64,000 nucleotides of DNA from Chinchilla lanigera (GCF_000276665.1 NW_004955469.1:9725131-9789130); one strand, 5' to 3'. Numbered from the stretch's first letter, positions 10,498 through 22,560 are shown. The notes: generated from the sequence alone by a model not told the origin. Numbers and translations: made by a program.

Positions 10498-11117
10498 TTG
10501 TCCCTTTTCATACTGTACTCCTTCGAGGTAAATCACCAAATATATTCTGTTCCTAAAGGGCAAGGAGTTATAACTGAAGTTATGCGGTATCTTCTTGAAA
10601 GTGGAGTACTGATACAAATTATTTTTAATTATTCTGTATGTGAGATTTGTCTCTTTTCTCCTATTTATCCAATTGCTTATTTACATCAGTCTAAGCTCAG
10701 GGTTATTTATTTGGGCTATTATCCAATACATTACTTATTTTGTTGTTCAGACTGTTCCAGCTTTGGACACTGGGAGCTATTTTCATTTGGCTTCCGTGTC
10801 CCTTACACATACATAGCTCAGTCATTCTGTTTTGAATACTCGCTTTCTGGTATATTACAAGATGCCCCAGGCTCATCTTGTATATTCACTGCCTAGCCCT
10901 AGAATCAGACAGTTCTCCATTAAAAATGCATGCAGATTGGCAAGAGACATTCAGATGTTAAACTACAGGGGTGTGGCAGGTTTCTTTCCATTTTCCAAGA
11001 TCCAAGTTGGAGAGGGCCGTCAAGTAAGCAAAGAGAAAACACCGTAAAGTCCATTGCCCTCTGCCTTCAGATAGATACCTCCTCACGTGTTCCTCTGACA
11101 CATATGCTTAAAACAAT

Positions 11118-11191
11118 TTAAATGTGATTATACAGATGAGATCGGGCGCATTCAGGGTGGAATGGCCGTAGACTTAAATGTGATTATACAG
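11118..11191 (-). mobile_element. 5S rRNA-derived tailless retropseudogene (site 2) with target-site duplications
   Basis: The 38-bp insert (11136-11173) is the reverse complement of 5S rRNA bases 1-38, matching at 35 of 38 positions by eye (changes A13T, C24T and G37A on the 5S strand). It is flanked by perfect 18-bp direct repeats, ttaaatgtgattatacag, at 11118-11135 and 11174-11191. There is no poly(A) tail and no extra bases at either junction. This is the cleanest of the three copies. Confidence 0.92.
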
Positions 11192-11556
11192 TCTCACCTG
11201 AAAATATTCCGGCATTCAACAACTGTCAGGGGCATTTGTAGTTGTTCACTGTTGCTGGTTCCTTAGACCCAAGACCTGTGTAACAAATCCTGAGGCTGTT
11301 CCTCAGCTTTATAAAGAGCCTTGGCCTTTGGACTGTGTCAGGTATAGCTGAAGGACTCAGTAAACTGTGTGCCCAGCACAGTGATGGGCAGTGTGAAAGA
11401 AACAAAATCCACTGTGGATCAAGTGCTGAATCGTGTGGCAGTTCTTAAATGCTGTTGGATACCAAGAAAGCTTGGTATAGTCTGGGCCAGATTTCTAGAG
11501 AGAAGGCAGGCCTCAGAGAACAAAGATACCGGAGGGTGAAGGATCAGAACAGAAAG

Positions 11557-11730
11557 CCAGGTATGGCACACACCGGTAAACCCAGCACTCTGGAGGCTGA
11601 GGCAAGAGGACTGCAAGTTCAAGGTCAGCCTGGGCAATTTAGTAAATCTCAAAATAGGAAATACAAAGGGCTAGGGATGTAGCTCATTGGTAGTGTGCCC
11701 CAGGTGAAATCTCCATTGCAAAGGGGGGAA
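11557..11730 (+). repeat. B1-dID dimeric SINE
   Basis: B1-like left half (AGCCAGGTATGGCACACACC ... cctgggcaatttagtaaa) joined to an ID right half (GGGCTAGGGATGTAGCTCAT). Confidence 0.75.
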
Positions 11731-11807
11731 ATAAGTTATGGCAAACTCTAATATTCCAAGTCGTCAGTCTTCCTTTTATACACAAAATTAAATGACAAGC
11801 AGATCTG

Positions 11808-11980
11808 CTGGGTATGGTGGTCCACGCCCTGACCCAGTACTCTGGAAAGCTGAGGTAGGAGGATCACAAGTTTGAGCCTTGTCTGGGAAATTTAGAGACT
11901 TACTGGGACCCTGTCTCAAAAAAAGAGCTGGGGATACAGGTGACTGTAAAGGCCCTGAGTTCCAGTACCCTCCCTGCCAA
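11808..11980 (+). repeat. B1-dID dimeric SINE
   Basis: Second same-orientation dimer within 80 bases: B1 half from gctgggtatggtgg, ID half from GAGCTGGGGATACAGG. It is diverged. Confidence 0.7.
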
Positions 11981-12372
11981 ATCCAGGCAGTTCAAAGGCT
12001 TAGATTTAAAAATAAAATAGCAAAATAGTAAGATGAAAATGTAGGTGAGTATCTGCGTAACTTCAGACTGAGAGACCACAAGCAAGCCAGTAAATCCAAA
12101 AGCAATAATGAAAAAGGAACACTTCTGTATTTTATAAAGAAAATTATAACCTCAAAGACAATGCGTAAAGCCAAATAAAAAGTTCAGATTTGGTGAGAAT
12201 TCTTCCAATATTTGTGGCATCCCTAATACTCAACAACTAATTGGTAAAAACATGTCACATCCCAGATAAAAATGGATAAAGACCTGCAATTTTAGAACAG
12301 GAATCCTAAGTAAATACATGAACATTTGTTCAATCACTAGGAAATGTATGTGCCTGAGCTTATTGTACCTTT

Positions 12373-12393
12373 TACACACACACACACACACAC
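12373..12393. repeat. (CA)n microsatellite
   Basis: About ten CA units. Confidence 0.95.
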
Positions 12394-12794
12394 TCATTGG
12401 TACTGCACATATTAATTTTACAGAGCATTGGGTTCCGTTGTAGTGTGTGTCCTGTGACTGAGCAACGCTGCCCTCAAGACTCACACAGAATCAGAAGCTC
12501 CTGTACCTGAGGAATCTATACACAGAGATGCTGACTGCAGCACTGTCTCCAAAGGCAAGCCACTGACTACCAAGTAGGAGAATGGCTGAATAAAAGTTGA
12601 TACATTTTTTTAAAGAGAAAAAAACAATAAAAATGATACAGAATTTCAAAACAAAATAATAGAAAATTGATGGTTAATGCGTATTGATAGCTTCAAAGTA
12701 GTTACTCAGATTACAAAATACAGGCACACAAAATTGATCAAACAATATAAGCACAAACTGTTCTTTTCCATGAACTAAAGAAATTAGTAGTATA

Positions 12795-13040
12795 ATTATC
12801 TTAGCTATCTTTTGTGTATATATATATATTTATTTTTCTTTTTCACTTCCTTCTTTTCTTCTTTTCCCATCCCAGTTGTTCTTTCCTTTTGAGCAGTTTC
12901 TTTCCCTTTCACAATATCTATTGTAGATTTTGGATCTTATTTACTCTTTCAGGTTCATTTATAGGGAGACAATAGGATGTTTACACATGCAAGTCTGATT
13001 TATTTCACTTACGTTAATAAATTCTTACTATGGAAAAGTA
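12795..13040 (-). mobile_element. L1 LINE 3' UTR fragment
   Basis: Reverse complement of the L1 3' end at about 57850-58025 in this same window: shared features are the TA run, the CT-rich block, cccagttgttctttc, gagcagtttctttccctttc and aataggatgtttacacatg. The two copies support each other as one L1 family. Confidence 0.7.
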
Positions 13041-13480
13041 TGCCGTTTATGCAGCTATTAGTAAAGTGTTAGCAATATGTATACATACCTAGAGAAATGT
13101 TTGTAGTTAAGCTAGAAAAGGAAATTTTAGTATAATCTTATTGGGAGAAGAAATGAGAGAAGGAAAAAAATTTGAAGAACACAGAGAAGGAAAAGGATGG
13201 ATATGTATCAAGTTTTTACATTTGTTTTTCTTATTTGCAATGTTTGAAGGCAATATTCTTTTTTTCCTTTATGTACTTTTATATTGATTTGCTATAAGCT
13301 TCTATTTTTCAAAAAAATTAAGATAATAAAAATATATAATGACTAGGTAAGCCACACCTCTGTGACTCCTTCATTTTGATCTTGCAACCTGACCAGAACA
13401 GGGCCAGGGCCGAGGGGAAACATTCTTGCACCATGGGCAGGAATTAGTTTTACACCCTCCTGTTAGCTAATAGGGTATTT

Positions 13481-13633
13481 GTTTTTGGTGTTTTGAGACA
13501 GACTCTCACTATGTAGTTCAGGCTAGTCATGAACTTACTATGGATCCCAGGCTGGCCTTGAACTCCCAGCGATCCTTTTACCTCAGCCTCCCAAGCGCTG
13601 GGAATACAGGCGTGTGCCACCATACCCGGCTGC
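13481..13633 (-). repeat. B1 SINE with internal duplication
   Basis: Reversed B1: TTTTGAGACAGACTCTCACT ... TGCCACCATACCCGGCTG, both duplicated segments present. Confidence 0.88.
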
Positions 13634-14284
13634 TAACTGGGTGTTTAGGTGGCTGCAGACAAGACTTTGAAATATTGTACCACACCGTAAGTTCTCATCC
13701 GTGGAAATCAGTTAAGCCAACCTTGTAAGAGAATGGAATGAGCAGTGGTCACTAGACACTAAGAAGGGCAAGTGGAGGGGGAATGGAGAGAAGTTCAATA
13801 AAGGGTGCCAAAACAGTGGAAGAATTACTTTTGGTTCTTCGTTAGCACAGTAGGGTAACTACTGGTTGAGACAATCTATGACATAGCTCAAAATGACTAG
13901 AAGAATATGAAATTCCCAATGTGTAACAGTGATTACAGTTGAGGTGGAAATGTCTATTACCTTGATTTGATTGTATACATTGTATTCATGTATTGAATTG
14001 CTGTAATGTACACCATAGAGATGTACTAACATTTTGTCTCAATTTTAAAAATTGCAAGAAAAAGTGAAGGAAATATTGTACTGGTATGTGAGAACATTGA
14101 ATTGTAACCACTTAAGTTGCTTTTCACCATTGCCAAAGCCAGTGAAGCACAGTTTGGCAGAAGTGTGTATGCTGAAGGCATTATTTAGGCATCAAAATTT
14201 TTCACAACTTGATTTCTTTTCATTCACAGTGCTATTTACTGCAAAACTCGGACTGCAAAATTAAGTTCTTCTTGTATTAAAATG

Positions 14285-14790
14285 GGAGGGAGGGTTCCAT
14301 TTAGAATGGCTATCATCAAAAGGTAACAAATGCTGGTTAGGATTTGGAGAAATGGGAATTCTCAGATGCTGTTGATGGGAATGTAAATTAGTATGGTCTT
14401 TATAGAAGACTGTATAGAGATTCCTCAAAAAACTAAAGAAACCCTATAATCCAGCAATTCTCCTACTGCATATACACCCAAAGGAGATGAAATCTTTATA
14501 TCAAAAAGACACTTGTACCCTTATGTTTATTGTAGCACTAATCACAACAGCCCAAACATGGAGCCAACCCAGACACCTTTTAATGGATGAAGGGAGAAAG
14601 AAAATGTGGCATTTTTATATAATAGAATACTACGCAGTTGTAAAAAAGAATGACATTCTGTCATTTGCAGCAAGATGGATGGAACTGGAAAATGTTATGT
14701 TGAATGAAACAAACCAGACACAGGAAGACATATACCAGATGTTAACACTCATAGGAAAGCAGTAAGTCAACCTGTATAAGTACTACATGA
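14285..14790 (+). mobile_element. L1 LINE ORF2 3' end and 3' UTR remnant
   Basis: Translated pieces follow the L1 ORF2 C-terminal region: a frame from 14487 reads ...KKMWHFYIIEYYAVVKKN... and then AARWMELENVM. The upstream words (aatggctatcatcaaaaggt, gatgctgttgatgggaatg) fit as well. Stops and indels make it non-functional. Confidence 0.8.
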
Positions 14791-14819
14791 AATGTAGACA
14801 GTAGTGACAAGGGGTATGA

Positions 14820-15165
14820 AACAGAAAGAAAAGGGACTGAAGTATTGGACCACGAGGGCACTGACATCATTGAAATCCATCAGTAGGTTCATGGCTGAAC
14901 GGCTGTCGGGGGTGAGACTCAGTTGGAGGAAGTGGGTTACTGGGGTTGTGCCTTTGAAGAGTATGTGTTGTCCCCACCCCTTCCTCTTAGGCTCTTTCCT
15001 GCTCTGCCTCCTGGTACCATGATGTTTCTGCCTCACCACAGGTCTATCAGCATTACAGCCAGGTGACCACGGACTGAACCTCTGAAATCATAAGCCAAAA
15101 TAAGTCCTTCTTCCTTTGTTTTTCTCAGGTGTTTGGTCATAGAAATGAAAGCTGACACACTGTGT
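14820..15165 (+). mobile_element. MaLR LTR, MT/ORR1-like, 3' portion
   Basis: Shares the layout of rodent MaLR LTRs: 'ggaggaagtgggttactggggttgtgcctttg', a CT-rich stretch, 'accatgatgtttctgcctcacc', 'ggactgaacctctgaaatcataagccaaaataa', and a terminal 'aagctgacaca'. Solo LTR; it follows directly on the L1 3' end. Confidence 0.7.
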
Positions 15166-15386
15166 TAAAAAAATATAAATGCAAAAAAATGGAAAGTTTT
15201 CCCACAAAGAAAACTAAGCTAGATGTCTTCACTGGAGAATTCTTGCAAGAATTTAAGCAAGAGATAATACTAATCTGTATAGATTCAGAAAATAGAAGAG
15301 TCAAGTGAACACACTGCAAATCATTTCATAAGGCCAGCATTCCCATGATACAGAGACTAGGCAATGACAAGAAAAGAAATAGATCT

Positions 15387-15532
15387 GTTGGGTGCAGTGG
15401 TACACATTTATAATCCCAGCACTGAGGAGGCTTGAAGCAGGAGGATCACTGTGACTTCAAGGCCAGCCTGGATCACATAGTGAGTTCAAGGTCAGCTTGA
15501 ATTACACAGTGAGACCCTGTTTTGAAAAAAAA
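15387..15532 (+). repeat. B1 SINE with internal duplication
   Basis: Moderately diverged B1 (ttgggtgcagtggtacacat ... gagaccctgttttgaaaaaa). Confidence 0.85.
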
Positions 15533-15573
15533 TGTAGATCAATTATAGATACAAAATCTTGTGTGTGTGTGTG

Positions 15574-15739
15574 TGGTTTGAACCCAGGGTGTTTTTCCCA
15601 GATCTATAATCCTAGCCCTTTTTATTTTTTATTTTGAGATGGAGTCTCACTAAATGGCCCAGGCTGGGCTTGGATTTGCAATCCTGCCTCAGTCTTCCAG
15701 ACTGCTGGGATTACAGGCATGTGCCATCAGGCCCAGCTC
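15574..15739 (-). repeat. B1-dID dimeric SINE
   Basis: Reversed dimer: degenerate ID half (gtttgaacccaggg ... tcctagccc), then B1 half (ttgagatggagtctcactaa ... gtgccatcaggcccagct). A short GT run precedes it. Confidence 0.7.
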
Positions 15740-15890
15740 AAAATCTTAATTTTTTTTTTAAAGCAAGGAATATATACATATGTATTTACATATATGTATG
15801 CATAAAAACATAAAAAACATCATGAGCAAGTATAATTTATCCAAGGAATGCTGGGACTACAGGCTTAACATTTATGAAAAGTCAGTACAG

Positions 15891-15968
15891 GTTGGGGGGT
15901 GTAGCTCAATGGTAGTGTTTCCCTAGCATGTGCATAGCCCCAGACTCAAACCTGAGCATCACAAAAAA
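15891..15968 (+). repeat. ID-related SINE, diverged
   Basis: The only ID-type unit on the + strand here (ggttggggggtgtagctcaa ... cctgagcatcacaaaaaa). It is old and could be the right half of a lost dimer. Confidence 0.65.
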
Positions 15969-16274
15969 TAACAAAATTTTTTATAATACCAGTAGGACAA
16001 GAAAAGTTACAAAATTCTATATTCATGATAAAAAAATTCAGGAAATTTGAAATAGAAAGTGTAATTTGATCTTGACAGAGTATTTGTGAAAAATCTACAG
16101 TGAGACCAAATGGTTTGTCCTGTATATTGGGAACAAACCCAGGACCTCTGTTCTCACTGTTTGTGCTTAACCTTGTACTAGATTGCTTAGCAAGTGTGAA
16201 AAGACAGGAAGGAAAGGTACACACACCGGAAAGGAGGAAGTTAAGGTTTTTCTTTGAACACGGCACAAATCTTA

Positions 16275-17320
16275 CGTAGAAATTCTAAGAAATTCTGCAA
16301 AAATCTACTAGTAGGGTAAGAGGTGCAAGGTCAATAAAAAAGTGCAGTGAAGAATATGAAAGAATTTCAAAACAATACCATTTACAGTAGCATAAAATAT
16401 GAAGTGGTTAGGGCTTAGTTTAACTGAATATGTGTAAGATCTGTATAATTTTGCTAAAGAAAGTAAGAGAAATTAATGAAAATGTAAATGAATAGTGAGA
16501 AATTCATGGGCTAGAAAACTCAATATTATTAAGATGTCAATTCTGCCAAACTCAACTATAGGTTCACCACAGTTCCAATAAAAATCCCAGTTCAGAATTG
16601 TTAGAAACGGGCAAAAAGATTTTAAAATTTATGTGGAAGGCATTGTTGCACACGTCTGTAGTCCCAGCACTTGAGAAACTGATGCAGGAGGGTCACAAGT
16701 TCAAGGACAGCCTTGACTACAAAAAGACCCTGTCTTAAAATTTATGTGGAAATGTAAAATACAAATAACCAAACAGTGTTGAAGTAGAACACTGGTGGGT
16801 GATGTAAACTATCTGATTTCAGGACTTACTATAACCTATGGTGAGCAGACAGTGAGACAGTGTCAGTGACAGACAAGTGGAGCACTTGACTGGAAGAGTC
16901 CTGAAACAGACCCATAGATAGATGGTCAATTTATTTTTAACAAAGATGTCAAAGATTCCATGGAGAAAAGGATAGTGTTTTTTAAAAATCAAATGATGAT
17001 AGAAGAAATGGATATCTGTATTTAAAAGCATGAACTCATACCATACACATTAATTCAAGCCGAGTCTGTAGAGCTAAATATAAAGAGTTAAAACAGCAAA
17101 ACTTCTAGAAGAAAATAGGATGCAATCTTTGTAACTTTATACTGAGCAGATTTCTTAGGGTACCAAAAACATGAAACATTAAAAAAACTGGTAATTCAAG
17201 ACAAAAAAGGTTTAAGGACTTGTTTCACATTAAAGGAAACTTGAGCAACAAAATAACTATGACACATCATCTTAGGTTGGATATCTGACAAAAGTTATAA
17301 ATACTATTTGACATTATTTG
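16275..17320 (+). mobile_element. Old L1 LINE ORF2 remnant
   Basis: Decayed L1 ORF2 word order (e.g. 'aattcatgggctagaaaact', 'caccacagttccaataaaa', 'gaaaacttctagaag'-like text). It is broken by many stops and split by a B1 at 16639-16734. Confidence 0.6.
16639..16734 (+). repeat. Truncated B1 SINE with perfect target-site duplication
   Basis: B1-like body lacking the first bases, flanked by ttaaaatttatgtggaa at 16622-16638 and 16735-16751 (17 bp). It inserted into the old L1 around it. Confidence 0.85.
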
Positions 17321-17421
17321 GTTGCATACAAGATTGTTTCAGTGATAAATATCTTAAATTTGATAATTCTTATGTTCTTGTCCTTAAGAGATATATTCAG
17401 AAGTATTAATAGGTAAAGAGT

Positions 17422-17597
17422 TAGCTGGGCCTGGTGGCAAATACCTATAATCCCAGCATTCTGGGAGGTTGAGGCAAAGGATTGTAAATTTGAGTCGAAC
17501 CTCAGCAATTTAGTGACTCAGTAAAACCTCTCAAAATAAATGGCCTGAGGAGGTAGCTCAGTACAAACGCCCTGGGTTAAAACTCACAGAAGAAAAA
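17422..17597 (+). repeat. B1-dID dimeric SINE
   Basis: B1 half from agctgggcctggtggcaaat, ID half from ggcctgaggaggtagctcag. Confidence 0.75.
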
Positions 17598-17758
17598 AGA
17601 AGGGTAGGGTCATGATGATTACAAATTACTCTCAAAATGGGTGGTTCATAAAAAAAGCATATTTATGTATTTTGAGAGTTATCAATAAAACAAATATAGT
17701 ACAATATGAATAACTAGTGAAACTAGGTGAAAAGTACTGGAGTACTGCAATTTTTTAG

Positions 17759-17890
17759 GTTTTTTTTTTTGTTTTGTTCTTGAGAGAGGGTCTTGCTGTG
17801 TATATTCAGCCTGACCTTGAACTCACGGCAATCCTCCTGCCTTGGCCTCCTGAGTGCTGGGACTATAGGCATGTGCCACCATGCCTGGCT
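17759..17890 (-). repeat. B1 SINE
   Basis: Reversed B1 with tail TTTTTTTTTTTTGTTTTGTT on + and 'tgccaccatgcctggct' at the 5' side. Confidence 0.87.
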
Positions 17891-17943
17891 AGGTATTTTT
17901 AAAATTAAAAATTAAAAACACTAGTAAAGAATTTAAAACCTGA

Positions 17944-18102
17944 AGCCAGGCGTGGTAGCACCTGCCTATATTTCTAACACTATGATGCTGAGGCAGGAGG
18001 ACTGTGACAAGTTCACGGCCAACCTGGGGTATACAGCAAGTGCAAAACCAGCGTAAACTATATAGTGAGACCCTGTCTCAAGAAACAAACAAGCAAACAA
18101 AC
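17944..18102 (+). repeat. B1 SINE with internal duplication
   Basis: AGCCAGGCGTGGTAGCACCT through gagaccctgtctcaagaaac, then an (AAAC)n-like tail. Confidence 0.87.
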
Positions 18103-18210
18103 CACTCTCCCAACCAACAATAGCTAAAAACACCTCCCAACCCTGAACGTCAGTCACTTTGCAAATTAGTAAATGTGACAACTTTTTGCCTCTACATGAT
18201 TCCAATATTT

Positions 18211-18364
18211 TGTTTTTTTGTCTTTTTGAGACGGTCCCGCTATGCAGTTCAAGCTGGCCTCGAGTTCACTTTGTAGCCCAGGTTGGCCTCGAACTTGCAA
18301 CAATCCTCCTGCCTCAGCCTCCCGACTGCTGGGATTACAGGCGTGTGCCACCATGCCCAGGCAG
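18211..18364 (-). repeat. B1 SINE with perfect target-site duplication
   Basis: Reversed B1 flanked by tgattccaatattt at 18197-18210 and 18365-18378. It keeps several CpG sites, so it is probably young. Confidence 0.93.
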
Positions 18365-18378
18365 TGATTCCAATATTT

Positions 18379-20569
18379 AAAAAAAAACTGTGTGGGCACT
18401 TGCCATGAGTGAGTGTGCAGTGACCCAAGAGAAGCTCCTTCCTGTGTTTGGGGACACCCGTCTCACTGGGGCAGTTTCTTTTGCAACCCAGGACTAAGCT
18501 TGAAAGTTGAGGGGTCTGGCAGGAACATGTTCTGGTTGTGACAGTGACTACTGAAAAACTGCAGTTCAAGATGCCAGAGATGGCCTGTTCTGATGGTCCA
18601 ACCACAGCTCGTTCTTTTGTAGTCAGCCGAGAACTCTGACTGAGGCATTCCTCATGTATTAAACTATTTTGAGAAGTCAGAAATCTGGTCTCGATTTTCC
18701 CTTGGTGACTTTTCATAGTTACACAATCCCTTAAAAGTAGTGAGTACGAAACTGCTGCCTGCTGCTGAACCAGCGCTCTGGTGCCCTGGTTTTGACCTCA
18801 CCAGAAGCAAGATGCACGGGGTTCCACATTCTTCACAAAAGAGGGTGGCAGTCGGGCCAAACACACACACAGAGCAGCCCCTGACCCACAGGGCCATCAG
18901 GTCAAAAACATCTAAAGCCGCATGACATCCAACAGAGGAGAAGCTGTGAATTTAAGCAAGCAAGGGATGGGAGAGTACCCCTCCTTCCAGAGGCATGCAG
19001 GGGTCAGAAGGGAGTGAACTGCTACTCTCTGCTCCGCCTCAGGCAGCAAAGCTGGGTCCTTTACTCCATACATGACACTGACTGCACTTCAACTTCACAG
19101 GGACCCCCGCTGTCCCCACCACCCTCAGACTGAGGGATTTCAATCTCAGGCCCTCGACACTGTCCATGGTCACGCAGTTAGCAAACAGCAGAGATGCGAG
19201 GTGCACCCAGACTCAGCTGATTCCTTGCTCTGTTCACCTCGACCCACCCCGTAGATATTTGTGGGCCACTGGCAGGCAGGGAGGGAGAGGACAAAAGGAA
19301 ATCACTAAGTAGAAAGACTCTCCTCTTTAGTACGTTAAGATCCTTTGCACTTCTTTCTCTAGGACCCTGAACACACTACACTTTTCTGTGTGCAGGCCTG
19401 CAGTCCGGGAAATCTGAACGTTCTGTTGATCACATCTCTGTTGCCTGGGTCTTTCCCAGTGCCCGGCCCAGTGCTTTGTGAAAAACTGACCTGACCTAGC
19501 GGCCCTAGTTCTGCAATGTCCTCTTCATGAGGAATCTCCCAAAGTGGCCAGAAGGCCCTGGCTCAACCTCATGCGACTTTCTTTTGTGTTGGTGAAAATG
19601 AAGGTTAGGTTGCCACGGCCCAGAGTTACTTGATCCTCCCATTGTTGAATCTATTTATACCACAAGGCTTTCAAGTGCCAATAAATTACTTGGCTGTTGA
19701 TTCACATCTTCAGTGTAACTATTTTTACACGTTGATACAATTTTTTCTTTAATGGAAAGTGCTTTAAAAGTGGAAGCTGTATTGTATCACAGTGATGTTC
19801 CTGTAAGTAAAGTACTTTCCAATCAATCATTCTTGGAATAATGGAACAGTTCTCATTGATACAACATGATGGTTTTAACCTTTCACTGAAAATTATTTTT
19901 GTGCCGAAAGGGGTGATGGTATAATTCATCTTCCTTCATACAGTTACCCATGTGGCTACTATTTATTGCCTTCTCAGAACGATTTCCTCTTAAGGAAGAG
20001 CTGCTTCATGGATGTGGTGTTTGGAAATTCCTGCTTGCCTGAGGTCCCTCACTCCAGGGTTCTGAGACGTTCTGGTCTGTGGTCCGTGGGGAGGCTGCTG
20101 GTTACCAGTGCAGTGCAAGGACAGCAAAACCTACACCTGCGCCTTCTGTGGGGTGCGTGGGGCAGTGTGGAGGCAGTAGGCGGTGAGTGGTGAGTGGCTG
20201 GGAAGATGACCCCAAGGGCAGAGGCTGAGAGGAAGGCAGAGCTAGGGTGCGGCATCAGCATGGCGGCCTCTGCTGTCAGGCCCTGAGACAGTTGCGACGG
20301 GGAGGCCGGTGCCCTAGTCTTTTGCTTCTCCCTTTCATACTGTCTTCTCTGGCCAACACCACACTCTCCAGTACCTCTCCCTCTCCCCACTACTGCCTCA
20401 GTTTATGTCCCTGTCCCCAGGGTTCCAGTGAGAGACGGAGCACACTATAAACCCCGTGGAGCTGGCAGTAAATGCTTCACAGTGGTGGCTCTGCCACCCC
20501 ACATACATATTACTACAGCTCCCAGTGTCTGGAGTGGCTCTTTTTTCTGAGATTCTGCTCAGATCGAGC
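18379..20569. other. Intronic stretch, mostly repeat-free
   Basis: Inside the large RBKS intron. I see no exon or clear repeat. The part from 19600 to 19940 is AT-rich, of non-repeat appearance, and may be a conserved non-coding block. Confidence 0.4.
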
Positions 20570-20870
20570 TCTCTGCTGGGTGCTTTACATGCAATTGCCT
20601 TTATTTTTTCTCAAGGACCCTTTGGAGGAAGGCACAGTTGGGAGTATGGTGTGCGGTTACACCAAGTGGTGCTACATGGCGGGGTGAGTGTGGGCCTGCA
20701 GGCCACGCTCAGCTCACCAAGTTTGAGCCTAGGCAGAGGGGCCGCTTCTAATGTGTACAGTGTCCCATAAAAGCCAGCAGGAACCTGTGGGGCTCTTGTA
20801 TTAGGGCTGAGGGAGCTGAGATTCAAGGAAAGGAACAATTTGCCCAGTGTAAAAAAAAAAGAAAACAAGG
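20570..20870 (-). repeat. Possible MIR SINE
   Basis: MIR-like phrases in reversed order: 'tgctttacatgcaattgcc', then a long gap, then 'gagctgagattcaaggaaaggaacaatttgccca'. Heavily decayed. Confidence 0.35.
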
Positions 20871-21371
20871 TGGTACAGAGCAGTGCAGATTTGTAGCAAG
20901 GTCATCTGTGAGTGCATCCAGCAACAGAACAGGTGGAGATGCTATTTTTGGGCAAAGAGATTGGGTTTGGCTATTGCTCAGATTTTCCCACTTCCCCATG
21001 GGAGGGGTTTATGTTTCCTATAGTGATGAGGAATGGCAGGGATGAGAGTGCGCGAATCATGAGTCTGTAGTGATGATCCCCTACATGGGGTCCCACTGTC
21101 CGCTATGAGCTTGAGGCAGGACCTCTGAGAATGTGAGCTAGAGTTGTCCTGAGCAGGGCTATCAGACAACACAGGGCACAAGGGAAGCAAAGGTTTCAGA
21201 AGAGATTTTTTTCAGATGAACAACCAGGGAGCCTAACCAGGTTAAGGAACAAAGGGCATTCAGGAGGTGCTCAACAAGGCAGGAAAAAATGGAGGCAGGA
21301 AAAACCCAGCTTCACAGGGTTTATAGGAAACCCTAAGGAAAGAGGAAAAGAGATTAACAGTAATCTGAATC

Positions 21372-21720
21372 AATGGTAATTTGAATGCACTCTACAGTAG
21401 CAAAATGGTTTTTTTTTTTGTCTTTTTGAGACAGGGTCTTGCTATGCAATTCATGCTGGCCTTGAGCTCACTCTGTAGCCCAGGCTGGTCTTGAACTTGC
21501 AATGATCCTCCTGCCTCAGCTTCCTGAGTGCTGGGATTACAGGTGTGTGCCACTATGCCCGGCCACAAAATCATTTTAATGTAAACATTCACTGTATATT
21601 TTGATTGCCCCTTGTAAATACAAATCCAAAGATAGAGCCTGGGCCACAGAGATGGGTTGAGGACGTGTAATACCACTAGTTGAAGCCGTATTAGTAGTAG
21701 GGAAAGAGGGAAGAGAGCAG
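21372..21720 (+). repeat. Unclassified repeat, copy 1 of a local inverted pair (split by a B1)
   Basis: Segments 21373-21407 and 21566-21700 match, in inverted orientation, the block at about 22395-22560: shared words include aatttgaatgcac, acattcactgtatattttg and aaatccaaagatagag. A B1 interrupts this copy. I do not recognise the family. The neighbouring transposase remnants suggest a mariner-related element. Confidence 0.75.
21408..21565 (-). repeat. B1 SINE with internal duplication
   Basis: Well-preserved reversed B1 inserted into the unclassified repeat around it. Confidence 0.92.
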
Positions 21721-22394
21721 TGTTGGAGAAGGAGTGAGTGAGCTGGCTGTGGTCCGCGTAGGAGATGGTTTATTAGCATAGGACTGAGGTGGGCGCAGGC
21801 GGGTATCAACAAGGTCCGGAAGCTGGCGTGGGGGTAGGAGTTTGAAGTGGAGCAGAGGTGAAGGGTCACCAGAGTGGAGGGCACCTAGGAACTAGGGGAC
21901 CCGGAAATGGCTCATCCTCATGGTACGGGAGTCACCCTACATGAGAGCATTAGGGTGGAGAGAAAAATGGCGATGCAGGAAGCAGTGTGTTAGAAAGCAC
22001 CCCGGAAAGGAGTCTAAGGTGCTATAACTGAATGCCGTGAGTGTCAACAGTGCAGGAAGTGTCACAGGAAGGTACAGGGGCGATGGCTGGAAGCCTCAGT
22101 TAGTAGGCTTTAGGGTCAGGGGAAGCTTTCACTTTCGAGGGCTGTGCGGGGAGCTAAGGATGTGAAAAAGCTGATTTATGAAGCACAGAATGGCCAGAGA
22201 GCGAAGGTTTAGGAGGGAGAGAAGCACTGACACTGATCGAGGAAGGGGCACAGGCAGGAGGGTGTGTGTTCCAGTCCCTTGTATCTTTCTGGCCCACCCT
22301 TCGGTCCTTCTCCTCCCATCCCACTGACATGGGTTTCCCTTGGGTTCCATCCTGGGCTCCTGGTCGTTCACATTTCCCATCATTCCCTGGGTGT
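21721..22394. other. Spacer between the inverted repeat copies
   Basis: About 0.67 kb between the two inverted copies. No gene or known repeat is recognised. Confidence 0.4.
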
Positions 22395-22560
22395 CTCAAC
22401 TACTAATACAGCCTCGACTAGCATGATTATGCATCCTACACCCATCGCTGTAGCCCAGACTCTATCTTTGGATTTGTATATACAAAATATACAGTGAATG
22501 TTCACATTACAGTTGATTTTGTTACTGCATTCAAATTACCATTTGTATACCTCCAAGTAC
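22395..22560 (-). repeat. Unclassified repeat, copy 2 of a local inverted pair
   Basis: Inverted relative to 21372-21720 and not interrupted by a B1. On - it follows directly on the mariner-like transposase remnant at 22500-22690. Confidence 0.75.

Larger units (their letters stand above)
12190..13330 (+). mobile_element. Old L1 LINE remnant interrupted by a younger L1 3' end
   Basis: AT-rich sequence with decayed L1 ORF2-like word order (e.g. 'aaaatggataaagacctgcaatttt', 'aggagaatggctgaataaa') on both sides of the - strand L1 end at 12795-13040. No frame survives. The assignment is by eye. Confidence 0.35.

Noticed and set aside
10345..10896. 183-codon + frame
   Set aside because: It runs antisense through an ID SINE and then AT-rich intron text with no recognisable domain; chance frame.
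18249..18716. 155-codon - frame
   Set aside because: Its C-terminal part is the translation of a B1 SINE (AWWHTPVIPAVGRLRQED).
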